Source: Ziziphus jujuba
Lineage: Eukaryota > Streptophyta > Magnoliopsida > Rosales > Rhamnaceae
NCBI RefSeq assembly: GCF_031755915.1
Contig: NC_083388.1
Span: 13,714,501 to 13,778,500 of the forward strand
DNA: 64,000 bases
Direction of reading: 5' to 3'
The position numbers were made by a program, and so were the translations under genes. Below the pieces are notes generated by a model, which did not search any database, had not been told where the DNA came from, and worked only from the letters and a program-made list of their open reading frames with translations. The first letter of the stretch is position 1, and every line of letters starts with the position of its first letter. Positions 34,940 to 45,675 of the stretch are shown one piece after another.

Positions 34940-35650
34940 ATGGATGCAGACCCGACTGGCCGACAATCTCAGTCCAAGCCCACTTATCCAGACTCAAGTG
35001 AGGTTCTTCCATCACGGTCCACAGTCCGGATCTCATGTGGGAATGATTTAGAATATATAAAATAAAAAATTGTAGTAGTATTTGCTAGCAACAACATAAC
35101 GGAGGCAGTTAATCAATATAGATTGATCCGAAATCTAATTCAAATTCAATATAGTACCTATGGGTACATAAAAAATGTATTGAATCGATTTGAATAGATC
35201 CAATTGCAACTTCAAATATGAAATTCAAAATGATCAAATAAGAAATGATATTATGAATCATAGAACTATAATGAAATATAGTATCAACAAATTTGAAAAA
35301 GTATTTCTGATCGATATGGGTGATTCACTACCATTCCATCACTATTTGATTCTGTTTGATGTATGCTCTTTGTATCTCTGACCAATATGTTCCCCTTGAG
35401 TTATGTGATGTATGCTCTCTGTATTTTCGACCAATATGTGATGGAAGAATTCCATCCTGGTATCAATCAATCGACAATATAAAGGAGAGTGTGACTTGCG
35501 CACCGCATATAGCCCAAGCCCATCTACTTGGCCCAAATGAGGTTCTAACCCAAAACCAATTGGTTATGGATAGAGTAGCCAATTTTGCTTATACAATGTA
35601 TGTTATTTGTATATTCTACCAATGTGGAACTTTGGTTTGCATTCCCAACA
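34940..35650 (+). repeat. Possible TRIM-like remnant with a 49-bp tandem repeat
   Basis: Two related GC-richer patches, AGCCCACTTATCC...TGAGGTTCT near 34977 and AGCCCATCTACTTGGCCCAA near 35517, lie ~540 bp apart in the same orientation. The second continues with AACCCAAAACCAATTGG and CCAATGTGGAACTTTGG, a pattern seen in small plant LTR elements. Inside, a 49-bp unit starting GTATGCTCT occurs twice (35361 and 35410). No ends or TSD were resolved. Confidence 0.35.
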
Positions 35651-35699
35651 AATATATATACTAAAATGAATTATTTTTAATATAGATAGGATAAAATTA

Positions 35700-36960
35700 T
35701 AACCAGACAATATAGTTTAATATGTTAAAAAATAAAAAATAGTGAACAAGTAAAAAAAATAAAATAAAAATATCTCTTAACAAGGCCACTCTCAGAATCC
35801 TTTCCAAACACCTAATGTGGTGCCACTTAGAAAAACCCTATCGAATTCTCCATCATAAATAAAGTAAAATCTCCTCATAGTTTAGATATAATACAATATT
35901 ACAGATAAAATAACATAAACATTTGTAATATAATTCTTACAAAATCATCAACCTAATCATTAAGGGCTTCAAACCAAAGAGGTAAGAGAGAGAAAGGTAA
36001 CATAAGAGTCATACTTATAGAATACTCTACCAGAGAAATTTAAGAAGTACAAATGAACAAATGCATAATATTAAAAGTACTCAATATAATTTATATATCA
36101 AAATCAGTAAAAAAAAAAAAATATCATGTGATAAAAGGCAAAGGGAAATAATAGTAAATCAACAGTAGAATAATGCACAAATAACGAAGATATTTGGATG
36201 TAATGTATCTAGCCTAACAACCGAGGCATAGGGGAAACAATTTAAAATAAAACTATAAGACAAGCTTAATGAGTATAATAGAATATTAGTATGCAAATAA
36301 TTACTTATCTTCAAAACATTTCTATTTTACTTTCACTCTTTCAACAGTTCCTTTTTTTGGAAAGCCCATTTCACAAAACACATAATTTTCCCAAAAAATG
36401 CAGCAGATATCATATATCATGTGAAAATATTTGTAATTATGATACTAATCATAAACTCATATACGTAAATAAATAAATTATATTTTTCAAAAATAAACAA
36501 TGAGCAATAATAATAGTTTCACAACTATAATCCAAATGATATTAGAATATGTGTACAATGCTCAACATCAAATCCTATCATATTACCTTTAGCATCCTAA
36601 GACATCGAGATTCGAACTCCTCAACCAGCCTCTACATCACATAATAATTGTAGAGAGTTAGATAATATATATATATATATATATATAATCACTCCTATAT
36701 CCATAATTGTACAAATTTATATTTGTAGCTATGTTGCTGCTTGGCACATAGTATTACAAATTCACATTTCACATATATCTCATTAACAAATATAATTTAA
36801 TCCTTTATATCCATACCTAAAAAATTAGTATAAATACTTGACATGTTTAAATAAATCATATATAATCAGATAATATGATCAATAAATAATCAAAACATAA
36901 ATATTTCTTTGATGCCAAAAATATCATCATATAAAGTTATACAACAAAAAACAATCTAAT
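35700..36960 (-). repeat. Diverged Tekay/Del-like LTR remnant
   Basis: A block near 36225-36340 (AAAACTATAAGACAAGCTTAATGAG...CTTTCACTCTTTCAAC) matches the LTR at 17680-17780 in the same order, with many changes. The patch CACCTAATGTGGTGCCACTTAGAAAAACCC at about 35810-35845 is also LTR-like. The ends cannot be set. Confidence 0.35.
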
Positions 36961-37060
36961 TACCACAAACCTTTTAAAAATTCAAGATTCACCATTTCAC
37001 TATGAGCATATTAAAATTTGGAAACCTTTCATGGTTTGGCTAGTTTGTATCGAAGGTTTG
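36961..37060 (+). pseudogene. Element H pol, left piece (RT/RNase H linker)
   Basis: The end of this piece reads HGLASLYRRFV in the plus frame, and KDFSTIVAP continues at 45681 once element E and one copy of GTTTG are removed. This matches HGLASFYQRFVKDFSTIAAP-type sequence in element E. The left limit is vague because similarity fades near 36960. Confidence 0.6.
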
Positions 37061-38011
37061 TGATACGAACCTAGAGTGACCTGCCTCTAAATTCGTAACA
37101 AACATTGAATTAAACCGTCTAATTATAAGTTATCAATGGAAGATCTCGACCTGTTACCTATATTTAAGGTAAGAACCTTGGTATGGTGAAGACGTCACTA
37201 TAAGGTGCGGAATAACCTATTGATAAGTCAAATTTGAATTTCACAAGTAAAGCTTGAAAAGTTCGATATAGTTTTTAGGGAACCAAGAGAATCACTCTCA
37301 CTTTGAATCAAAATTATAATCTGAATTTTATTCATGACTTGTGTGCCTTTAAATAGGCAAAATAAATTACAAAGCTTTTCTAAATTTGTAAAAAATAGTT
37401 ATGAACGAAAATTAGGTTTAGGAAACCTAATTTTGAGAGGTTTAGGAAATCTAATGTGGTTAGGTTTAGGAAACCTAATGTGATTAGGTTTAGGAAACCT
37501 AATTTGGTTAGGTTTAGGAAACCTAATTTATCTCCTAGTTTCCTAATAAGAATAGGAAAGTAATTTAAAAACCTAATAAAACTAAATTCAGAAAATAAAA
37601 TAGGCAACATGCCAAAATCCAATCAAGACATAAAATAAAAACTAATATTTCCTAATTATAAAATTCAGCCAATGCCATGTAGGCGCATATTATCCTCCAC
37701 GTGGCAAAAGTACCATGTCACCATATGATGCCACATCACCATCCATGTCATCAAATCGTGTCACATCACCATATTGTTGGATTCCATGCGTTAGGCTTTC
37801 TTTCATGTTGGCATCCTCCGCTCCAATCATATGGACCAATTTTGGTTCATCTTTAGTAATGAACTTGCTTCATTGGGATGTGAACATCTCTTGGATTAAA
37901 TCATTTAGTGCTTCTTTAAACCTCTTTACTCTTGCCCTGGTTATTGGTCCCGTAGAGATTTGAAGTGGCTTTGGACTCCATCATGGGATGCTCCTGGTCA
38001 TGTCCTCATCA
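37061..38011 (-). repeat. 3' LTR of element E (951 bp)
   Basis: Its ends are TGATACGAACC and CCTCATCA on the plus strand, that is TGATGAGG...TTCGTATCA in element orientation. The U3 part holds five copies of a ~24-bp AGGTTTAGGAAACCTAAT-type unit (about 37425-37530), and a TATA-like CCTATTTAAAGGC lies near 37355. The polyprotein tail reads on into the start of this LTR. Confidence 0.88.
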
Positions 38012-41000
38012 TTCCCCTCCTCTTGAAAAAGATTTGTCCTCAAATTATCACCTGCACAGAAAGGAGATAAATCAGCGACATTAAAAGTAGCACTCACATT
38101 ATACTCACCTAGAAGATCCAACTTGTAGGCATGGTCATTAAGTGTCTCCAATACTTGGAATAGACCATCTCCACGTGGCATGAGTTTAGATTTTCTTTGT
38201 GTGGGAAATCTCTCCTTCCTCAAATGTAACTAAACCCAATCTCCAGGCTCAAAAACAACTTGTTGGCGCCCTTTGTTTGCTTGCTTCATGTATTATTTGG
38301 TTCTCCTCTCAATATTAGCTCTAGCCTTCTCATGTAGTTGCCTAACAAAATCAGCTTTCCTTTTCCCATCTAAATTAGCACGCTCACTCAAAGGTAAAGG
38401 TGTTAAATCCAATGAAGTTAAAGGATTAAAACCATGTACAATTTCAAAAGATGAAAATTTAGTGGCTGAATGTATAGATCTATTGTAAACAAATTCAACA
38501 TGAGACAAACATTCTTCCTAAGTTTTGATATTCTTAGTTATCAATGCACGTAACAAAGTAGACAAAATTTTATTTACTACCTTTGTTTGTCCATCAGTTT
38601 GTGGATGACAAGTAGTAGAAAACAACAATTTAGTACCCAAATTAGCCCACAATGTTTTCCAAAAGTAACTTAAGAATTTTGCATCTCTATCAGACACTAT
38701 TGTTTTAGGCATTCCATGCAACCTAACAATTGCTTTAAAGAACAAATCAGCAATATGAGATGCATCATCGGCTTTATGACATACAATAAAATATGCCATT
38801 TTAGATAACCTATCCACAACCACAAAAATTGAATCCCTACCTTTCCTTGTTCTAGGCAACCCTAAAACAAAGTCCATAGAAATGTCTACTCAAGGGTGGT
38901 TAGGTATAGGAAGTGGCATATACAACTCATGTGATTGTAGCCGTGATGTAGATTGCTTACATTTAATGCATCTATCACAAATTCTTTCCACATTTCTTTT
39001 CATATGTGGCCAATAAAAATGCTCTTGTAGAATAGTTAAGGTTTTAGCAATTCCAAAGTGTCCCATTAAGCCCCCACCATGAGATTCTTTAACAAGTAAA
39101 TCATGCAAAGAGCAACTTGGCACACAAAGTTTATTTTCCCTAAACAAGAATCCCTCAAATCTATAAAACTTTCCCTCAGCATGCTTTTCACAAAGTTTGT
39201 AGATTTCATCAAAGTCATGATCTAAAGCATATAATTCCTTAATTTGTTCAAAACCAAGTAGTTTAGCATCCAAAGTAGAAAGTAATACATACTTGCAGGA
39301 TAAGGCATCAGCTACAATATTTTTCTTACCTTGCTTGTAGTGAATGACATAGGGAAATGTCTCAAGAAATTCCATCCACTTACCATGGTGCCTATTGAGC
39401 TTTCCTTGTCTCTTTATGTGCTTCAAGGACTCATGATCTGTGCAAATCACAAACTTTTTAGGCCATAAATAGTGTTGCCATGTCTCCAATGCTCTAACCA
39501 ACGCATATAACTATTTGTCATAAATTGGATAGTTTAAGGCTGCCCCACTTAGCTTTTCATTGAAATAAGCAATTGGTTTTCCCTTCTGTATCAAAACAAC
39601 ATCTATACCTATTCCTGATGCATCATATTCAATTTCAAAAGTTTTGGAAAATTTAGGCAACACCAATAAAGGAGCATTTGTTAGTTTTTCTTTTAACAAA
39701 TTAAAAGACCTTTCTTGAACTTCTCCCCATTGAAAACCTATACTCTTCTTAATAACCTCTGGCAAAGGTGCAGCAATAGTACTAAAATCTTTAACAAACC
39801 TTTGATAGAAACTAGCCAAACCATAAAAGCTTCTAACTTGGGTGATGCTAGTTGGCGTGGGCCACTCTTGAATGGCTTTCACCTTCTCTTGATCAACTTG
39901 ATACATGCAGCACTAATCACAAAACCTAGAAACACAAGCTCAGATTTACAAAAGTCACACTTTTTAAGATTGGCATGAAGTCTTTCTTTCCTAAGAACAT
40001 CTAACACTAACCTAAGATGCCTTACATGCTTTTCTAAACTCTTACTATATACAAGGATATCATCAAAGTACATAGCCACAAACTTTCCAATGTAAGCATG
40101 CAAAACATGATTTGTAAGTCTCATAAAAGTACTAGGGGTATTAGGTGACCCAAATGGCATAACCAACCACTCATACAAACCATGCTTTGTTTTAAATACC
40201 GTGTTCCATTCATCACCTTCCTTCATGCGAATTTGATGATAACCATCTTTAAGATCAATTTTTGAACACATGCATGCACCATACAATTCATCAAGCATAT
40301 CATCTAACCTAAAAATAGAATGACGATATTTGACAGTTATATTGCTAATAGCCCTATAATCTACACACATTCTCCATGTTCCATCTTTCTTATGGACTAA
40401 TAACACAAGTACAGCACATGGACTCATGCTTTCTCTAACATATCCTTTTTCAAACAATTCACTTACCTGCCGTCGAAGTTCCTTTGTCTCCTTTAGATTA
40501 ATCCTATAAGCCGGTCGGTTTGGAATTATTGATCCTGGAACAAAATGAATTTGATGTTCGATTCCTCTAATCGACGGTAACCCATTTGGAATCTCCTTGG
40601 GAAAGACATCATCAAACTCCTGTAAAAGAGAAACAATGGAATTAGGCAAAACAAATTCATCAGGGTTAGTTAAATGATTCATATATGCTTCTTTGTACAT
40701 CATCACAATCATAGGCTTTTTACAACAAAAAAGCTTCTTCATCTCACTCTGCTCTGCATAAAAACTCTCTTTTTTCTTTCCACTCTTTTTCTTTTTTTTT
40801 TTCACTCACACTCTCATCCTCACCACTCTTTTTCTTCTCATGGTTGTTGGATACAGTTTGATTTTGTTGTTGTTCAGCTTCTCTCCTCCTTTGTATAGCC
40901 AATTGATCATCAAAAACCTGTTTAGGAGTCATTGGCATAAGCACCACTCATTTACCCTTTAAGTTGAAGACAATCTTATTAGTATGACCATGATGATTAG

Positions 41001-41332
41001 TATCTCTATCAAATTGCCACGGACGTCCCAGAAGCAAATGACCAGCTTGCATTGGTACCATATCACAAATAACCTCATATTCATAATCACCAGTAGAGAA
41101 TGCAATCTTCACTTGCCTATTCACCTTCAACTCTCCTAAATCATTAAGTTATTGTAGCTTATATGGTTGTGGATGCTTCATAATGGGTAAACCTAGTTTT
41201 TCAACCATAGTAACACTAGCAACATTAGTACAACTCCCACCATCAATAATCATACTATATACCTTATCCTTGACTTTGCACCTAGTATGGAAGATGTTCT
41301 CCCATTGGACTTCCTTCTCATCTTTAACAAAA
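38012..41332 (-). pseudogene. Element E pol: protease, RT, RNase H, integrase (broken)
   Basis: From 41332 downward: protease (RCKVKDKVYSMIIDGGSCTN, with DGG in place of DSG/DTG), LLLGRPWQFDRDTNHHG and a lysine/glutamate-rich linker. RT follows (40805-39880) with GTWRMCVDYRAI, KIDLKDGYHQI and an intact YFDDILVYS. RNase H runs 39906-39300 ([36 protein letters not shown]). The integrase zinc-binding domain (GHFGIAKT...CIKCKQS) and core ([49 protein letters not shown]) follow. The C-terminal domain is at 38260-38012 ([14 protein letters not shown]...[19 protein letters not shown]). At least five stops or frameshifts divide it (for example near 39890, 39505, 38885 and 40950), so it is inactive. 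Confidence 0.88.
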
Positions 41333-41718
41333 TGATACGAACCTAGAGCGACCTGCCTCTAAACTCGTAACAAAGATTGAATTAGACCATTTAATTACAA
41401 GTTATCAATGGAAGACCTCGACCTGTTACCTGTATTTAAGGTAAGAACCTTGGTATGGTGAAGATGCCACAATAAGGTGTGGAATAACCTATTGATAAGT
41501 CAAATTTGAACTCCACAAGCAAAGCTTGAAAAGTTCGATATATTTCTTAGAGAACCAAGAGAATTACTCTCACTTTGAATCAAAATTGTAATCTGAATTT
41601 TATTCATGACTTGTGTGCCTTTAAATAGGCAAAATAAATTACAAAGCTTTCCTAAATTTGTTAAAACTAATTATGGACGAAAATTAGGTTTAGGAAACCT
41701 AATTTTGATAGGTTTAGG
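41333..41718 (-). repeat. 5' LTR of element E, inner part
   Basis: It starts TGATACGAACC on the plus strand and matches 37061-37440 of the 3' LTR. It breaks off inside the TTAGG-rich U3 repeat, where element B has inserted, and continues at 45160. Confidence 0.88.
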
Positions 41719-42055
41719 TGATCAGGACATGACCAGAAGCCCTTCAAGATGGAGCCCAGATCCACTTTAAATGTCTATAGGACCCATAACCCGAGCACGA
41801 GCAAAGAGATTGAAAGAGGCACTAAATGGTTTAATTCAGGAGGTGTTTACAACCCAAGGAAGCAAGTTCATTAGTGAAGATGATATAAAATTATTCCATA
41901 TGATTAGGATGGTGGATGCCAACGTGAAAGAGAGTTTAACGCATGGACTTCTGCAACATGGTGATGTGGCATCATATGGTGACATGGCATCCAACTAAGC
42001 TTGGCCAAATTTTATAATTAGGAAAATATTACTTTTTATTTATGTTTTGCTTGGA
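41719..42055 (+). repeat. Truncated 5' LTR of element B
   Basis: It matches the first third of the G1 LTR (U3 start), including the LTR-encoded tail GPITRARAKRLKEALNGLIQ at about 41775-41840. It stops at TTGGA (42051-42055), where gag sequence begins. Confidence 0.85.
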
Positions 42056-44466
42056 CTTGCAACATTATGTGGAGATTGAGGAGATGCTGCACATGGCCAT
42101 CAAAGTAGAGTAATAACTCAAGAGGAGGGGTACCAGAAGACCTAGTATTGCTCAACACACTTGGAAAGCAAGCCCATCCATATGGAAACCAAATCAGCCC
42201 AAGGATGAAGATAAAGCCACCACACGGCCTAAATTCGAAGTTAAGGCCGAACCATCCTCATCTAAGCATATAAGTAAATCCAATTCATCTTCAACTAGAA
42301 ATCGAGATATCATTTGCTTTAAATGTCAAGGCAGGGGTCATATTGCAATTCAATGTCCTAATAAAAGGGTCATGGTGATTCGGGAAAGTGGAGACATTGA
42401 AACTGAAGAAGAAGAGTCGGACAATGAATCCATGCCACCATTGGAGGACATTGGTGATGAAGATGAAGAAGATTATAAGTATCCAATTGGAGGGGACTTG
42501 TCATTGGTTGCTAGAAGAGCTTTAACTGTGTATAAATATGAGAAGGAAATGCAACGCGAGAACATCTTTCATACAAGGTGCAAAGTCAAGGATAAGGTAT
42601 TTAGTATGATTATTGATGGAAGAAGTTGTACTAATGTTGCTAGTCTTACTATGGTTGAAAAGCTAGGTTTATCCACTATGAAGCATCCAGAACCATATAA
42701 GCTACAATGGCTTAATGATTGTGGAGAGTTGAAGGTGAATAGGTAAGTGAAGATTGCATTCTCTATTGGTGATTATGAAGATAAGGTTATTTGTGATGTG
42801 GTACCAATGCAAGCTAGTCATTTGCTTTTAGGATGTCCGTGGCAATTTGATAGAGATACTAATCATCACGGTCAAACTAATACGGTTGTCTTCAATTTCA
42901 AGGGTAAACGACTGGTGCTTATGCCGATGACTCCTAAACAAGTTTTTGATGATCAATTGGCTTTACAAAGGCAGAGAGAAGCTGAACAACAACATAATCA
43001 TACTGTATCCAACCACCAAGAGAAGAAAAAGAGTGGTGAGGATGAGAGTGTGAGTGAAAAAGAAAAGAAAAAGAGTGGAAAGAAAAAAGAGAGTTTTTAT
43101 GCAAAACAGAGTGAGATGAAGAAACTTTTTTGTTGTAGAAAGCCTATGATTGTAATGATGTACAAAGAAGCATATATGAATCATTTAACTAACCCTGATG
43201 AATTTATTTTGCCTAGTTCTATTGTTTCTCTTTTGCGGTAGTTCGATGATGTCTTTCCCGAGGAGATTCCAAGTGGGTTACCCTCGATTAGTGGGATCGA
43301 ACACCAAATTGATTTTGTTCCAGGATCAACAATTCCAAACCAGCCGGCTTATAGGAGCAATCCAGAGGAGACAAAGAAACTTCAAAGGTAGGTAAGTGAA
43401 TTGCTTGAAAAGGGGTATGTTAGAGAGAGCATGAGTCCATGTGCTATACCTGTGTTATTAGCCCCAAAGATAGATGGAACATGGAGAATGTGTGTACATT
43501 GTAGGGCTATTAAAAATATAACTGTCAAATATCGTTACCCTATTCCTAGGTTAGATGATATGCTTGATGAATTGTATGGTGCATGCATTTTTCAAAAATT
43601 GATCTTAAGAGTGGTTATCATCAAATTCTCATGAAGGAAGGTGATGAATGGAAAACATCATTTAAAACAAAGCATGGTTTGTATGAGTGGTTGGTTATGC
43701 CATTGGGGTTAACTAATGCCCTAGTACTTTTATGGGACTTATGAATCATGTTTTACGTGCGTACATTGGAAAGTTTATGGTTATGTACTTTGATGATATT
43801 TTTGTATATAGTAGGACTTTAGAAGAGCATGTAGGGCATCTTAGATTAGTTTTAGATGTGCTTAGGAAAGAAAGATTATTTGCAAATATTAAAAAGTGAT
43901 TTTTGTCGAAATGAGCTTGTATGTGTGGACTTATTATGATAGTGTTTGTCCCAGGAGATTGGGTTTGGTTGCACTTAAGAAAGGAGAGGTTTCCGGAGCT
44001 ACAAAATTCAAAGTTTATGTCATGTGGGGATGGACCTTTTCAAGTTCTGGAGCGGATTAATAACAACGCTTATAAATCAGATCTTCCAGGTGAGTATAAT
44101 GTAAGTGCTACTTTTGATGTCGTTGATTTATCTCCTTTTTGTGCAGGTGATGATTTGAGGACAAATTCTTTTCAAGAGGAGGGGAATGATGAGCACATGA
44201 CCAGGAGCCCTTCAAGATGGAGCCCAGATCCACTTCAAATGTCTACAGGACCCATAACCCGAGCACGAGCAAAGAGATTGAAAGAGGCACTAAATGGTTT
44301 AATGCAGGAGGTGTTTACAACCCAAGAAAGCAAGTTTATTAGTGAAGATGAACTAAAATTGGTCCATATGATTGGGATGCTGGATGCCAACGTGAAAGAG
44401 AGTTTAACGCATGGACTTTTACAACATGGTGATGTGGCATCATATGGTGATACGACATCCAAGTAA
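42056..44466 (+). pseudogene. Element B gag-protease-RT fused to the integrase C-terminus
   Basis: It starts in the gag middle (HYVEIEEMLHMAIKVE). The zinc knuckle CFKCQGRGHIAIQC is complete (about 42313-42357). Protease has the active site as IDGRSCTN rather than DSG (42610-42635). RT pieces follow to about 43910, with RMCVHCRAI and YFDDIFVYS, plus frameshifts near 43590 and 43725. At 43931-43943 the RT end joins the integrase C-terminal domain ([32 protein letters not shown]). From 43921 a 181-codon frame crosses the start of the 3' LTR (44187) and ends at 44466. Stops at 42744, 43239 and 43390 and several indels make it inactive. Confidence 0.85.
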
Positions 44467-45154
44467 GCTTCGCAAAATTTTATAATTAGGAAAATATTAA
44501 TTTTTATTTATGTTTGATTGGATTTTGGCATGTTGCCTATTTACTTTCCTAATTTAGTTTTTATTAGGTTTTTAAATTACTTTCCTAATTTTATTAGAGT
44601 TGAATTGGTCAAAGAATTAAAGGCCATTCAAATTAGGAAACTAGGAGCTAAATTAGGTTTCTTAAACCTAATCACATTAGGTTTCGTAAACCTAACCACA
44701 TTAGGTTTCGTAAAGCTAACCAATTAGGTTACCTAAACCTAATCACATTAGGTTTCCTAAACCTATCAAAATTAGGTTTCCTAAACCTAATTTTCGTCCA
44801 TTATTATTCCACCTTTACTTTTAGCAAATTAAGGAAAGCTTTGTAATTTATTTTGCCTATTTAAAGGCACATAAGTCATGAATAAAGAGGAGATTACAAT
44901 TTTGATTCAAAGTGAGAGTGATTCTCTTGGTTCTCTAAGAACTATATCAAACTTTTTCAAGCTTTGTTTGTGGAGTTCAAATTCAACTTATCAATAGTTT
45001 ATTCCGCACCCTATTGTGGCGTCTTCACTATACCAAGGTTCTTACCTCAAATATAGGTAATGGGTCGAAGTCTTTCATTGATAACTTGTAATTAGACGGT
45101 CCTAATTCAATCTTGGTTACGGGTTTAGAGGCAGGTTGCTTTAGGTTCGTATCA
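44187..45154 (+). repeat. 3' LTR of element B (968 bp)
   Basis: It starts TGATGAGCACATG after the purine tract AAGAGGAGGGGAA and ends TTCGTATCA. The U3 region has six copies of the ~24-bp AGGTTTCCTAAACCTAAT unit (about 44657-44795). TATA-like CCTATTTAAAGGC lies near 44857. Confidence 0.9.
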
Positions 45155-45159
45155 TTAGG

Positions 45160-45675
45160 AAATCTAATGTGGTTAGGTTTAGAAAACCTAATGTATCTCC
45201 TAGTTTCCTAATAATAATAGAAAAGTAATTTAAAAACCTAATAAAGCTAAATTCAGAAAATAAAATAGGCAACATGCCAAAATCCAATGAAGACATAAAA
45301 TAAAACTAATATTTCCTAATTATAAAATTCAACCAATGCCATGTAGGCATATATCATCCTCCACGTGGCAAATGTGCCATGTCACCATATGATGCCACAT
45401 CACCATCCATGTCATCAAATCGTGCCACATCACCATATTGTTGGATTCGATGCGTAAGGCTTTCTTTCGTGTTGGCATCCTCTGTTCCAATCATATGGAC
45501 CAATTTTGGTTCATCTTCAGTAATGAACTTGCTTCCTTGGGATGTGAATGCCTCTTGAATTAAACCATTTAGTGCTTCTTTAAACCTCTTTGCTCTTGCT
45601 CTGGTTATTGGTCCTGTAGAGATGTGAAATGGCTCTGGACTCCATCTTGGGGTGCTCCTGGCCATGTCCTCATCA
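45160..45675 (-). repeat. 5' LTR of element E, outer part
   Basis: It continues 41333-41718 after removal of element B and matches 37440-38011 of the 3' LTR. It ends CCTCATCA on the plus strand and is followed by the TSD GTTTG. Confidence 0.88.

Larger units (their letters stand above)
41719..45154 (+). mobile_element. Element B: deleted G1-family element inside the LTR of element E, TSD TTAGG
   Basis: It begins TGATCAGGACATGACC and ends GGTTCGTATCA. TTAGG at 41714-41718 and 45155-45159 flanks it, and element E's LTR continues across the site. The 5' LTR is cut after ~335 bp and joined to mid-gag at a shared TTGGA, removing U5, PBS and the gag N-terminus. The pol carries the same RT/integrase fusion as elements A and C. 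Since it must have inserted with a working LTR, the 5' loss probably came later or arose during reverse transcription. Confidence 0.88.
37061..45675 (-). mobile_element. Element E: G1-family Ty3/Gypsy element with full pol order, TSD GTTTG
   Basis: On the minus strand it has a 5' LTR (45675-41333, itself split by element B), protease, RT, RNase H, integrase and a 3' LTR (38011-37061). GTTTG at 37056-37060 and 45676-45680 flanks the unit, and the host reading frame (element H pol) rejoins across the site. Leader and gag are deleted: the 5' LTR end is almost directly followed by the protease region. It is the only copy here that keeps RNase H and the integrase core, so it serves as the reference for the deleted copies A, B and C. 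Confidence 0.88.

Noticed and set aside
37425..37530. TTTAGG-rich repeats that look like plant telomere sequence
   Set aside because: The unit is AGGTTTAGGAAACCTAAT-like, not TTTAGGG, and it sits in the same place in every G1 LTR. It is a U3 repeat.
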